From NCBI RefSeq assembly GCF_005937885.2, contig NZ_CP042176.1:5141501-5205500 (forward strand): 64,000 nucleotides of DNA. Reading direction: 5' to 3'. Source of the DNA: Bradyrhizobium sp. KBS0727. GTDB taxonomy: Bacteria > Pseudomonadota > Alphaproteobacteria > Rhizobiales > Xanthobacteraceae. Shown here piece by piece: positions 50,901 through 59,449 of the stretch. A program made the translations under genes and the position numbers. Position 1 is the first letter of the stretch. Every line of letters starts with the position of its first letter. Under the pieces are notes generated by a model. The model was not told the origin of the DNA, did no database searches, and saw only the letters and a list, made by a program, of their open reading frames with translations.

Positions 50901-51327
50901 CGTCGTCGAGGCTGGTCGGTCCCTCGGTTCCCTCGATGATGGGGACGCCGCACTGCGTCGCCAGCGCCTTGGCCTGCCCCTTGTCGCCGAACAGATCGAG
51001 CGCCTCGGGCGACGGACCGATGAAGACGATTTGCTCTTCCGCACAACGCCGCGCCAGCGCCGAGTTCTCGCTCAGGAAACCGTAACCGGGGTGCAGCGCA
51101 TCGCAACCCGTGGCCTTGGTGGCGGCGATGACCGCCTCGATGTCGAGATAGGCGCGCGCGCCCCGCCCCGGGATCTCGTGGGCCGTGTCGGCGCTGCGGA
51201 CATGCAGCGACAGCGCGTCGTCGGCCGGATAGATCGCGACCGTCGCAAGGCCGGCTTCGCTCGCAGCCCGCGCGATGCGAATGGCGATCTCGCCGCGGTT
51301 GGCGATCAGCAATTTCTGAAAGGACAT
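47998..51327 (-). CDS. Single-chain acyl-CoA carboxylase (biotin carboxylase, biotin carrier and carboxyltransferase in one protein)
   Basis: The product has 1109 residues. Residues 1-450 form a biotin carboxylase with ATP-grasp loop GGGGRGMR (163-170) and catalytic FIEANPRLQVEH (296-307). Residues about 505-580 form the biotinyl domain with LESMKMEH; the biotinylated lysine is K538. Residues about 600-1109 form the carboxyltransferase (SFVEYGSLAIA, LVFYAEGGGGRPG, GGPAMIEGGGLGVY). The usual enzymes split these parts over two or more subunits. The layout matches the single-chain long-chain acyl-CoA carboxylases of mycobacteria. A Lys/Asp/Gly insert (AQGKDKGDDKAF, about 283-294) interrupts the carboxylase domain. 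It is the last gene of a peptide-type ABC/CoA-transferase run. Confidence 0.92.
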   Translation of the reverse strand: MSFQKLLIANRGEIAIRIARAASEAGLATVAIYPADDALSLHVRSADTAHEIPGRGARAYLDIEAVIAATKATGCDALHPGYGFLSENSALARRCAEEQIVFIGPSPEALDLFGDKGQAKALATQCGVPIIEGTEGPTSLDDVKAFFASQGDGAAVMIKAIAGGGGRGMRIVEDAAKLDEAYARCQSEAKAAFGSDGVYVERLIRNARHIEVQIICDQHGAVSHLWERECTIQRRNQKLIEVAPSPSLTDGLRSRIIDAAKKLAAAANYGNLGTFEFLVDNEAQGKDKGDDKAFAFIEANPRLQVEHTVTEEVLGVDLVQAQLAVAAGATLGSLGLAQAYIPKPRGYAMQLRVNMEVMDETGATKPTGGTLSMFDLPSGPGVRVDTFGYSGYRTSAAFDSLLAKVIVHAPGGKWTDVVQKAQRTLREFRIGGVATNIPFLAAILAHPDFAANHVSTGFIDAHAAELVGAARETTAESLLAEAGSAAENGAPKAETSTAGPAGSVAVPAPLQGTIVAIEVREGDLVRPGQQIAVLESMKMEHLVTAPHGGKVTKVIAGAGVTLMQDEAILYLEPAEIDAHDIAEEETVDLDHIRPDLAELIARHAITLDENRPASVERRRKTNQRTARENVAQLVDEGSFVEYGSLAIAAQRRRRKVDDLIMNTPADGLISGVATVNADKFGAEGARCMVISYDYTVLAGTQGHMNHKKIDRMLGLVEQWKLPLVFYAEGGGGRPGDTDRLGMTGLDGPSFVQFAKLSGLVPVIGVVSGYCFAGNAAMLGCCDVIIATKNASIGMGGPAMIEGGGLGVYHPAEVGPVSFQSPNGVIDILVEDEEEATSVAQKYLSYFQGAVADWKAPDQRLLRRAIPENRLRVYDIRTVIDLVADEGSVLEIRRDFGVGMITAFIRIEGKPFGLIANNPKHLGGAIDAAAGDKAARFLQLCDAFDIPIVSLCDTPGFMVGPEAEKTAIVRHVARMFVTGASLTVPLFGIVLRKGYGLGAQSMIGGGFHASFFTVAWPTGEFGGMGLEGYVRLGFRKEMEAIADPVERENWYKAKVAELYANGKAVSIASVLEIDEVIDPADTRHWIMSGLRSVPKPEPRNHRKRPCIDAW

Positions 51328-51360
51328 GAATGCTTCCGTTTGGGCTGTGGCGTGGTGGCG

Positions 51361-52245
51361 TTAGCGATCTCTCATGGTCGGATCGAGCACGATGCGCAGG
51401 GATTCGCCGAGGGCATTGAATGCCAACGAGACTACCAGAATGGCAAGCCCCGGCGCGTACATTTGCTCGGGCGCGATCTCCATATACTGGTAGGCGCGGG
51501 CCAGCATGGCGCCCCAGCTCGGGTTCGGTGGCTGGATACCAAGGCCGAGGAAGCTCAGGCTGGCCTCCGCCAGCAGCGCCGCAGCCAGCAGCAAGGTCAC
51601 CTGGACGATGACCGGCTGCAACGCGTTCGGCAGCACATGCTTCCACAGGATGTGCCAGGCCGGCGCGCCGAAACACCTGGAGGCATCGACATAGAGCTCC
51701 TGCCGCACGATCAGCGTGCGGGCGCGGACAATTCTGGCGAGTGCCGGGAACATCACGATGCCGATCGCGATCATGCCGTTGGTCAGGCCAATGCCGAGCG
51801 CGCCGGTGACGGCAATCGCCAGCACGATGGCCGGGAACGACAGAAAGGTGTCGATGACGCGGCTGATGATGTCGTCGGTCCAGCCGCCGAAGAAACCGGC
51901 GGCGAGCCCGACCGGCAGGCCAATGGCGACGGCGACGCCGACCGCGAGTAGGCTGGCATAAACCGTGGCCGGGGCGCCGTAGATCAGCCGGCTAAAAATG
52001 TCGCGGCCGAGATCGTCGGTGCCGAGCAGATGTTGCGGCCCCGGCGCGGCCAGCATGTTATTGACGTCCTGCGCGGTCGGCGCATAGGGCGCGATCCAGG
52101 GCGCGCCGATGGCGACGATCACCAGCGCCAGCAGCACGAGGATCGCCAGCGCCGCGCGCAGATCCCCCGACAGCCAGCGGAACAGGCGTTGTGGCCTCCC
52201 CGGCTCGGCCTGCGGTTTGCGTGTGGCGAGCGACAGATCTGTCAT
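51361..52245 (-). CDS. Peptide-type ABC transporter permease (DppC-like)
   Basis: This 294-residue permease has the DppC N-terminal extension, GPQHLLGTDDLGRDIFSRLI and the coupling segment HILWKHVLPNALQPVIVQVT. The ATG at 52245 overlaps the DppB stop as ATGA; the long frame from 52749 is another gene's region. It forms the channel with DppB. It is 33 bases from the acyl-CoA carboxylase gene. Confidence 0.93.
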   Translation of the reverse strand: MTDLSLATRKPQAEPGRPQRLFRWLSGDLRAALAILVLLALVIVAIGAPWIAPYAPTAQDVNNMLAAPGPQHLLGTDDLGRDIFSRLIYGAPATVYASLLAVGVAVAIGLPVGLAAGFFGGWTDDIISRVIDTFLSFPAIVLAIAVTGALGIGLTNGMIAIGIVMFPALARIVRARTLIVRQELYVDASRCFGAPAWHILWKHVLPNALQPVIVQVTLLLAAALLAEASLSFLGLGIQPPNPSWGAMLARAYQYMEIAPEQMYAPGLAILVVSLAFNALGESLRIVLDPTMRDR

Positions 52246-53198
52246 TGCTCGATCCTCGGATCGACGGCGGCGCATAAGAGATCGGCGATCAGGTTGACCG
52301 CGATGACCACGATCACCATCGTGAACACCACGCCCTGCACGATCGGAAAATCGCGCTGGATGGCGCCGCGCACGATCAGGCTGCCGAGGCCGGGTACGGC
52401 AAACACCGCCTCGATCACGACGGTCGCGGCCAGCATGCGGTTGACCAAAAGGCTGATGATGGTGAACAGGTTGACGCTGACGTTCTTCAGGCCGTGCTGC
52501 CAGAGGATGCGCGACATCGACAGGCCCTTGGCGTGCAGGGTCCGGACATATTGCGATGACAGCACTTCCAGCAGCGAGCCGCGCAACTGCCGCGCCACTT
52601 CCGCCATGCCGTAGGCGGCAATCGCGATACCGGGCAGCAACGCGTGGCGGATCGCGTCGAGCGGCGACACGCTGAACGATTTGGCGCCGGTCGCCGGCAG
52701 CCAGTTCAGTTTTAGCGAAATCTCGGCGACCAGGATCATTGCCAGCCAAAAGCCGGGAATGGCGACACCGAGCGAGGCGATCAGGCTGACCGTCTTGTCG
52801 ATCCAGCCATTGGGTTTGACCGCGGCGATCACGCCCATCGGGATGCCCGTCACCAGCGCCAATACCAGCGCAATCGCCACGATCAGCAGCGTGTTGGGAA
52901 AGGCGCGGCCGATCGAGGTCGCGACCTTCTCGCCCGTCAGCAGCGATTGCGAGAGATCGCCCTGCACGACGTTGCCGAGCCAGGCGCCATACTGCACCAG
53001 GAACGGCCGGTCCAGGCCGTAAAGGTTTCTGATCTCGGCAATGCGGGTGTCGGTGGCGTTGTCGCCGGCCAAGGTCACCGCGATGTCGCCGGGCACCAGC
53101 TTGAGCAGCGCGAACACCATGAAGGTCGCAAGCAGGATGACGGGCAACGCCTGCAACAGGCGGCCGCCGATCACCCGTGCCGGACTTCGTCGCGCCAT
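52242..53198 (-). CDS. Peptide-type ABC transporter permease (DppB-like)
   Basis: This 318-residue permease starts with a hydrophobic N-terminus (RLLQALPVILLATFMVFALL) and the family strand KLVPGDIAVTLAGDN. The interaction segment is at LRGSLLEVLSSQYVRTLHAKGL. Its stop overlaps the DppC start by four bases. The binding-protein gene ends at 53202, three bases before this start, so the three genes are tightly linked. Confidence 0.93.
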   Translation of the reverse strand: MARRSPARVIGGRLLQALPVILLATFMVFALLKLVPGDIAVTLAGDNATDTRIAEIRNLYGLDRPFLVQYGAWLGNVVQGDLSQSLLTGEKVATSIGRAFPNTLLIVAIALVLALVTGIPMGVIAAVKPNGWIDKTVSLIASLGVAIPGFWLAMILVAEISLKLNWLPATGAKSFSVSPLDAIRHALLPGIAIAAYGMAEVARQLRGSLLEVLSSQYVRTLHAKGLSMSRILWQHGLKNVSVNLFTIISLLVNRMLAATVVIEAVFAVPGLGSLIVRGAIQRDFPIVQGVVFTMVIVVIAVNLIADLLCAAVDPRIEQ

Positions 53199-53201
53199 GA
53201 A

Positions 53202-54749
53202 CTAGCTCTCCAGCCAGACGTCGTCGTATTTCGGCTTGCCGAGAAGATTGGGCCTGTAGCCTTGCACCTTCTTGTTCATCGCCACCAGTTCGAACTGGAA
53301 CGCGAGCGGCAGCACGAACGCATTTTCCATCACCAGCCGCTGTACCGTCGCAAACGCCTTGCTGCGGGTCTCGATATCTTCCGACGCCCGCGATTCCTTG
53401 ATGGCAGCTTCGAGTTCCGACGGTACCGGTGCGCGGCCGCCATTGTAATAGGCGTCCTTGGTGAACATCAGCGAGTAAGTGAGGCTGGGATCGGGGCGGC
53501 CGGTCCAGGCCGCGAGCAGGCCCGAGTGGCGCTTCTCGGGGCCGAAGAAAGCGGCGGACGCCTCCGCGATCGGCGCGTTGACGAACTTCACGTTCATCCC
53601 GGCCTTGCGGAACATCTCGATCAGGATTTCCTGGCGCTGCACCGAATCCTGATCGTTGTAGCCACCGATCTCGATCGCGGTGCCTTCCTTGAAGCCGGCC
53701 TCGGCCAACAGCTTGCGTGCCTTGTCGGGATCATAAGGATAGAGCGCGGCCACCGACTTGTCGTAGGCCCAATGCGCCTTCGGCAGGTTCATGTAAGCGG
53801 GCTCGGCGAGGCCGGCGAGCGCCGCCTTGACGAAGGCTTCGCGATCGACCGCGAAATTGAACGCCTGCCGCACCTTGATGTTGTCGAACGGCGGCTTCGC
53901 CCAGTTCAGGAAGATCTGGAACACGTAGAGTGTCGGCCCGTTGAAGACCTTCACCGAGGGGACGCGATCCATGATCGCCTTCTGGCGCGGCGGCAACTGG
54001 TAGATCAGGTCGTTCTGGCCGGCGGTGACCGAGCGCGCGCCGGTGGTCAGTTCCGGAATGATCGAAAACTCGATGCCGTCAGGATAAGGACGGTTCGGCT
54101 TCCAGTATTTCTCGTAGCGCTTGACGACGATCTTTTCGCCGTCGGCCCAGCTTACGAAGGCATAGGCGCCGGTGCCGACCGGCGTACGATTGAGGCTGCC
54201 GGCTGCGGCCGCTTTCAGCGCGGTCGGCGAGACCATCATGCCGGCACGGTCGGACAGAATGCCGGGCAGCGCCGCATCCGGCGTGCTCAGCTTCATCGTC
54301 ACCTGCATTGGGCCAGTAACCTCGGCCGATGCCATCGAAGCGAGATCGGCCTTGATGTTGGATTTCGCATCGCTCTTGTTGCGCTCGAGGTTGAACTTCA
54401 CAGCTTCGGCATCGAGCGGCGTTCCGTCGTGAAAGGTGACGCCGGCGCGGATGTTGAGCACCAGCGTATTCGGATCAGTGAACTTCCAGCTCTCGGCGAG
54501 ACCCGGCTTGGGCTTCAGCGTCTCGAAATCCCATTCGGTCAGTGTGTCATACATCGTGAACAGGAAGGCGTGATCGGAGCCGGCGCCGCCGGTGGCCGGA
54601 TCGAGGCTCGACGGATTGGCCGGCGCCGAGATGCGCAAAGTTCCGCCGCGTTTCGGTGTGGTTTGCGCGAAGGCGCTGCCGCTCAGCGTCACGCCGGCCA
54701 GCGCGCCAGATATCAGCGCCATCAGCTCGCGTCGGGTGGTGTGGGTCAT
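53202..54749 (-). CDS. Peptide-type ABC transporter substrate-binding protein (SBP_bac_5)
   Basis: This 515-residue extracellular binding protein has the N-terminal TTRRELMALISG, which may be a Tat-type signal, and cleavage near AFA-QT. The domain opens with GGTLRISAPANPSSLDPATG. The conserved PYDPDKARKLLAEAGF is typical of the DppA/NikA family. The ATG at 54749 with GGAGGAC upstream is chosen over the open frame from 54899. Such proteins bind peptides, nickel, glutathione or other compounds. Near CoA-transferases it may bind a non-peptide organic acid or amide. Confidence 0.92.
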   Translation of the reverse strand: MTHTTRRELMALISGALAGVTLSGSAFAQTTPKRGGTLRISAPANPSSLDPATGGAGSDHAFLFTMYDTLTEWDFETLKPKPGLAESWKFTDPNTLVLNIRAGVTFHDGTPLDAEAVKFNLERNKSDAKSNIKADLASMASAEVTGPMQVTMKLSTPDAALPGILSDRAGMMVSPTALKAAAAGSLNRTPVGTGAYAFVSWADGEKIVVKRYEKYWKPNRPYPDGIEFSIIPELTTGARSVTAGQNDLIYQLPPRQKAIMDRVPSVKVFNGPTLYVFQIFLNWAKPPFDNIKVRQAFNFAVDREAFVKAALAGLAEPAYMNLPKAHWAYDKSVAALYPYDPDKARKLLAEAGFKEGTAIEIGGYNDQDSVQRQEILIEMFRKAGMNVKFVNAPIAEASAAFFGPEKRHSGLLAAWTGRPDPSLTYSLMFTKDAYYNGGRAPVPSELEAAIKESRASEDIETRSKAFATVQRLVMENAFVLPLAFQFELVAMNKKVQGYRPNLLGKPKYDDVWLES

Positions 54750-54766
54750 GGCTAGTCCTCCGGCAG

Positions 54767-55786
54767 TTAGTTCGGCGAAAAATTCGGACGATCGGCGAAA
54801 TGGCAGGCGACCCAGTGATCGGGCAACAGCTCGCGCCAGTCCGGCGTCTTCTCGGCGCAGAGATCCTGCGCATACTGGCAGCGGGTACGGAACCGACATC
54901 CCGACGGCGGATCGATCGGGCTCGGGATTTCACCCTGCAGCATGATCCTGGCAGCGCCGCGCATGGTCGACGGCAACGGCCGCGGTTCGGCCGACAGCAG
55001 CGCCTGAGTATAGGGATGCAACGGCTTTTCCGAAACCTGTTCCGTGGGCCCGAGCTCGACGAAGCGTCCCAGATACATCACGGCGATGCGCTCGCTGATA
55101 TGCGACACCACGGCGAGATCGTGGGTGATGAAGACGTAAGTGAGCCCGAGGTCGCGCTGCAGCTCGGCGAACAGATTGAGCACGTCGCCGCGGATGGACA
55201 TATCCAGCGCCGCCACCACCTCGTCGCAGACGATCAGTTTCGGCCGCAAGGTCAGCGCCCGCGCGATCACCACGCGCTGCTTCTGGCCGCCGGACAACTG
55301 ATGCGGATAACGCGCGCCGATATCCGGAGGCAGGCCGACCCGGTCGAGCGCCTCGCGGGCCCGCGTCAATCGTTCGGCTTTGGTGCCGGCGCGCGCCAGT
55401 TCCAGCGGCTCCAGCACCGAGGACAGGATCGTCATGCGCGGGTTGAGCGCGGCGTTGGGGTCCTGAAAGATGATCTGGTAGTCGCGGCGGTGGCTCTGGA
55501 ACTGCTTGCGCGGCATCGCCAGCGGATCGACGCCGTTGTGCAGGATCGCGCCCGCGCTGGGCTTCAACAAAAACACCAGCGCGCGGCCGATCGTGGTCTT
55601 GCCCGATCCGGATTCGCCGATGATGCCGAAGGTCTCGCCGCGGCGAACGTCAAAATTGACGCCGTCGACCGCCTTGACCGTGGCGCGGCGGTCGCCGGTC
55701 TGGAACTGGACCTGCAGATCGCGCACCGAGACAATTGAATCCTGGACAATGGAGTCGTTCGTAATATCGGCGGCCGGGGCGTTCAT
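54767..55786 (-). CDS. Peptide-type ABC transporter ATP-binding protein (DppF/OppF-like)
   Basis: This 339-residue ATPase has Walker A GESGSGKT, LSGGQKQR, a Walker B reading LIVCDEVVAALD (E at the catalytic position) and the C-terminal oligopeptide-transport domain with PLHPYTQALLSAEP and CRFRTRCQYAQDLC. The ATG at 55786 overlaps the OppD stop as ATGA. It pairs with the D subunit to power the importer. Confidence 0.93.
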   Translation of the reverse strand: MNAPAADITNDSIVQDSIVSVRDLQVQFQTGDRRATVKAVDGVNFDVRRGETFGIIGESGSGKTTIGRALVFLLKPSAGAILHNGVDPLAMPRKQFQSHRRDYQIIFQDPNAALNPRMTILSSVLEPLELARAGTKAERLTRAREALDRVGLPPDIGARYPHQLSGGQKQRVVIARALTLRPKLIVCDEVVAALDMSIRGDVLNLFAELQRDLGLTYVFITHDLAVVSHISERIAVMYLGRFVELGPTEQVSEKPLHPYTQALLSAEPRPLPSTMRGAARIMLQGEIPSPIDPPSGCRFRTRCQYAQDLCAEKTPDWRELLPDHWVACHFADRPNFSPN

Positions 55787-56862
55787 GGGCGGGCGACCAT
55801 CGCTGCAATCGGCGCCGTGGCCGCATGCTGCAGCGCGCCGGGCAGATCGAGTTCGGCAAAGCGCCAGCAGCGCACCTTGCGGCCGCCCCCGGCATCGCGC
55901 AATTCCTGCTCGGCCTCGCAAGCCTGCACCGCGTGCGGACAGCGCGCCTTGAACCGGCAGCCGTTCGGCATATCGGCAAGGGAAGGTACTCTCCCGGGAA
56001 TCGACGGCAGCTTGCCGTGGCGCGGACTCAAATGCGGCAACGAGCGCAGCAGCCCCGACGTATAGGGATGCAGCGGCCGCACCAGCGCGGCGTCGACGCC
56101 GGCGTCCTCGATCACCTCGCCGGCATACATCGTGATCATGCGGGTACAGGTCTCGGCGACGACGCCGAGGTCGTGCGTGATCAGCATCAGCGCGGTGTTG
56201 GAGGTCTCGCTGAGGTCGCGCAGCAATTCCAGGATTTGCGCCTGCACGGTGACGTCAAGCGCGGTGGTCGGTTCGTCCGCGATCAGAAGCTGCGGACCGC
56301 AAATCAAACTGGCTGCGATCATCACCCTCTGGCGCATGCCGCCGGACAATTGATGCGGATAATCGTCGATGCGCCGCTCCGGCGAGGCGATGCCGACACG
56401 GCGGAGCATATCCAGCGTGCGTTCCCTCGCCTCCTCCTTGCCGACGCCGGTATGGATGCGCAGGGTTTCAGCAATCTGGTGGCCGACGGTGAACACCGGA
56501 TCGAGCGCGCTCATCGGCTCCTGGAAGATCATGGCGATGCGGCGGCCGCGGATCGCGCGCATGGCACGGCCGGAGCATGTGGCGAGATCGACCCCATCGA
56601 ACAGGATCGAGCCGTCGAGGCCGGCCATATTGTTCGGCAACAGCCGCAGGATCGAAAGTCCCGTAATCGTCTTGCCGCAGCCGCTTTCGCCGACGATGCC
56701 GACGCGCTCGCCGGGCGCAATGTCGAAATCGATCTTGCGCGTCGCCTGCCAGACGCCTTGCGAGGTCTTGAAGCGGATGCCGAGGCCGCGCACAGACATC
56801 AGCGCCTGCGGGCTAACCGCAATCGCTTCCGCCTCGCGCTGTGCCGACCGCGCCGTTGCCAT
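55783..56862 (-). CDS. Peptide-type ABC transporter ATP-binding protein (DppD/OppD-like)
   Basis: This 359-residue ATPase has Walker A GESGCGKT (58-65), [12 protein letters not shown], Walker [13 protein letters not shown] and the C-terminal domain ([12 protein letters not shown] and [14 protein letters not shown]). Its start shares one base with the stop of the double CoA-transferase gene (TGATG), so translation is coupled to it. That direct coupling ties the CoA-transferase to the uptake system. Confidence 0.93.
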   Translation of the reverse strand: MATARSAQREAEAIAVSPQALMSVRGLGIRFKTSQGVWQATRKIDFDIAPGERVGIVGESGCGKTITGLSILRLLPNNMAGLDGSILFDGVDLATCSGRAMRAIRGRRIAMIFQEPMSALDPVFTVGHQIAETLRIHTGVGKEEARERTLDMLRRVGIASPERRIDDYPHQLSGGMRQRVMIAASLICGPQLLIADEPTTALDVTVQAQILELLRDLSETSNTALMLITHDLGVVAETCTRMITMYAGEVIEDAGVDAALVRPLHPYTSGLLRSLPHLSPRHGKLPSIPGRVPSLADMPNGCRFKARCPHAVQACEAEQELRDAGGGRKVRCWRFAELDLPGALQHAATAPIAAMVARP

Positions 56863-59303
56863 CAGCCTGCCGCCCGCTTCTTCTCTTTCACGAGCTGTTC
56901 TTCCATCAGCATCTCGGTACCGATGATGCCGTCGCGCGTGAGCTGCGCGATCTCGGCCTCCGACAGCCCGAGCAGGCCGCCGAGGATTTCGTTGTTGTGT
57001 TCGCCGAGCGTCGGCGGCGCGCGACGGATGGCAAACGGTGCTTCGTTCTCGCGGAACGGCATCGACGGTTGCGGATGTTTGCCGATGAAGGCGCGGTCGA
57101 CCTGCTGGATGAAGCCGCGCGCGCGCAACTGCGGGTCTTGCAGAAGTTCAATCGGCAGCCGCGCCACGCCGGCGGCAATGCCCGCCGCCTGCAATTCCTT
57201 CATCGCCGCTTCCGGATCGCGCGCGGCGGTCCACGCCGCAATTGCGGCCTCGATCTCGCTTTCGATCACGCGCCGCCCCGCGGCGGTTTTCAGCTTCGCA
57301 TCGAAGGCCCAGTCGGCGCGGCCGAGCAGCGTCGCCAGCTTCGGCCACATCGCGTCGCTGGAAACCGCGACCATGATCCAGTTGTCGGAACCGGAGCAGG
57401 GAAAACAGCCATGCGGCACGAAATCCGGATGACGGTTGCCGTATTTCAATGGTTGCTTGCCATCGATCGAATGCGCGGTGATCCAGGGCGCGGCAAACGG
57501 CATCATGCATTCGATCTGCGCCAGATCGATGAACTGGCCCTTGCCGGTGAGTTTGGCGTGGATCAGCGCCGTGAGAACGGCGGCGCAGCCGTTGAGGCCG
57601 CCGACGGCATCGCCGAACGCCGTATGGCTCATGACCGGCGGACCCAGGGGATCGCCGACCACGCTCGGCAGGCCCGAACCTTGCTCGAGCGTCGAACCAT
57701 AGGCGCGGCAGTCGCGGTGGCTGCTGCCGGCGCCAAACGCCGACATCGACATCATAACGAGTTTTGGATTGAGCTTGCTCAGGACGTCGTAGCCGAGGCC
57801 CATCTTCGGCAACACCTCGACCGAATAATTGTCGACCACGAGATCGGCGTCGGCCAGCAGACGCTTGGCGAGCGCCAAGCCCTGCGGCCGGGTCAGGTCG
57901 AGCGTGATGCCGCGCTTGTTGCGGTTCATGATGCAGTAGCGGACCGACTTCTCGTACATCTGCTCCTGGACATAGGCCCGACGGCGGTCGACGCCGCGCC
58001 ACCAGTCCGGATATTGTGTCGCCTCGATCTTGATCACGTCGGCGCCGAGATCAGCCAGCGTGCGCGTGCAGACCGGGCCGGCCCAGCCCATCGAGAAATC
58101 GACCACACGAATGCCTTCGAGCGGCAGGCGTTTCTGCCCCTGCGGTGCCGGCGCCGTTGCACGAACGGCCTCGGTGACATGGGCGCTGCCCATCATCTGC
58201 TCGCCGATATCGGGAACCGCGCCGCCCTTGCGCGGCGGCGTTCCGGTCAGGCGCTGCATCGAACCAGCCGTAAAACCGCTCTCGTCGCCGATAATAACCG
58301 GCACGATCGCGCCGCGCGCCTTCTTTTCCTCATCGGCGACGAGATCGGCGATCTCAGGCACCGGCACGATCGGGATCTTGCGCCGCAAGCCTTCCGCGAA
58401 CCATTCCTGCGCGGTGCGCGTCTTCAGCTTCGGGATGAATTGGCTCTCGATGACATCGACATGCTGCAAACGGTCGACGCCGAGAAACAAGGAGGCGTCG
58501 TCGCGCAAGTCAGGCAATCCAAGCATCTCGCAGAAGGAACGCCATTGCGCAGGGGTCACCGTGGTGACGCCGAGCCAGCCTTGTTTGGTCTCGTAGATGC
58601 CGACCGGAAAGGTCGGCCAGAACCTGTTGACGCCGATCCGCCGCATGATATCGCCGCGTGAGAACGCCTCGAACATGATGTATTCGGTTACGGCGATCGA
58701 GGACTCGAAGATGCTCAGGCGGCTGCTGCGGCCGCGCCCATCCTGCATCCGCCCTAGCACCGACGAGGCGGCGGCGATGAAACCCCAGAGCCCGGCGAAG
58801 ATGCCGGTCTGGAAATCCGGCGCGTACATTGGCGTTCCCTCGGCGGGACCGACCAGTTTGACAAGGCCGACCAGCGCGCGAATCGTGGAGTCCGTCGCCT
58901 CGAATTTGGCGTAGGGCCCCTCGCCGCCGAACCAGCTCGCCTCCAGGTGAATGAGGCCGGGATGATGCCGCCTGAGTTCGGCGAGTTCGATCGCAGGACA
59001 ATCCGCCGCATCGACGTCGCGGCCGTCGAGCAGGATGTCGCAGCCGGCGATCAGTTCGGCCAGGCGCGATACCGCCTTCGGGTCATTCGGATCGAGCGCG
59101 ATACTCGACTTGTTGAAATTCAGAAACGCAAACCACGCGCTGTTGCCTTTCGGCGTCAACGGCGCGGCGCGGCGCAGCGGATCACCCGCCGGCGGTTCGA
59201 TCTTCTGAACATTGGCGCCGAAATCCGCGAACAGGCGGGCGCAATAGCTCGTTGCGGCTGCGCTCCCGATTTCGACAATCCGCAGATGCGACAACGCGCC
59301 CAT
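56862..59303 (-). CDS. Tandem (double) class III CoA-transferase
   Basis: The product has 813 residues, about twice the family length, with two CaiB/BaiF domains. Domain 1 (about 1-370) has LRIVEIGSAAATSYCARLFA, ADFGANVQKIEPPAGDPLRR and MYAPDFQTGIF at the catalytic position. Domain 2 (about 390-790) has GIRVVDFSMGWAGPVCTRTL, DLGADVIKIEA, MNRNKRGITLDL and TAFGDAVGGLNG with the catalytic aspartate. Domain 1 is more diverged and its active site less clearly conserved. GAGGAAGC precedes the ATG; a GTG three bases upstream is possible. It is coupled to the OppD gene. Confidence 0.9.
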   Translation of the reverse strand: MGALSHLRIVEIGSAAATSYCARLFADFGANVQKIEPPAGDPLRRAAPLTPKGNSAWFAFLNFNKSSIALDPNDPKAVSRLAELIAGCDILLDGRDVDAADCPAIELAELRRHHPGLIHLEASWFGGEGPYAKFEATDSTIRALVGLVKLVGPAEGTPMYAPDFQTGIFAGLWGFIAAASSVLGRMQDGRGRSSRLSIFESSIAVTEYIMFEAFSRGDIMRRIGVNRFWPTFPVGIYETKQGWLGVTTVTPAQWRSFCEMLGLPDLRDDASLFLGVDRLQHVDVIESQFIPKLKTRTAQEWFAEGLRRKIPIVPVPEIADLVADEEKKARGAIVPVIIGDESGFTAGSMQRLTGTPPRKGGAVPDIGEQMMGSAHVTEAVRATAPAPQGQKRLPLEGIRVVDFSMGWAGPVCTRTLADLGADVIKIEATQYPDWWRGVDRRRAYVQEQMYEKSVRYCIMNRNKRGITLDLTRPQGLALAKRLLADADLVVDNYSVEVLPKMGLGYDVLSKLNPKLVMMSMSAFGAGSSHRDCRAYGSTLEQGSGLPSVVGDPLGPPVMSHTAFGDAVGGLNGCAAVLTALIHAKLTGKGQFIDLAQIECMMPFAAPWITAHSIDGKQPLKYGNRHPDFVPHGCFPCSGSDNWIMVAVSSDAMWPKLATLLGRADWAFDAKLKTAAGRRVIESEIEAAIAAWTAARDPEAAMKELQAAGIAAGVARLPIELLQDPQLRARGFIQQVDRAFIGKHPQPSMPFRENEAPFAIRRAPPTLGEHNNEILGGLLGLSEAEIAQLTRDGIIGTEMLMEEQLVKEKKRAAG

Positions 59304-59449
59304 CACGCTTCCTCATGGCCAAACGACCGGCACAAAGTGATTGCCGGTTCAATTTCTTGTTGGCGACCATGAAACCGCGCCCGCCTGCTGATGCAAGCGG
59401 AATTTTGTTCCGCGTTACGGAATACGCTGATGACGCCGACGTGAAGGGA

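Noticed and set aside
52947-54755. Open plus-strand frame of 602 codons opposite the peptide-binding protein
   Set aside because: The opposite strand encodes a full binding protein. The frame shows no motif, signal peptide or ribosome site.
56841-58661. Open plus-strand frame of 606 codons opposite the double CoA-transferase
   Set aside because: The composition is His/Arg/Asp-rich, typical of an antisense frame. The minus strand has the conserved CoA-transferase motifs.
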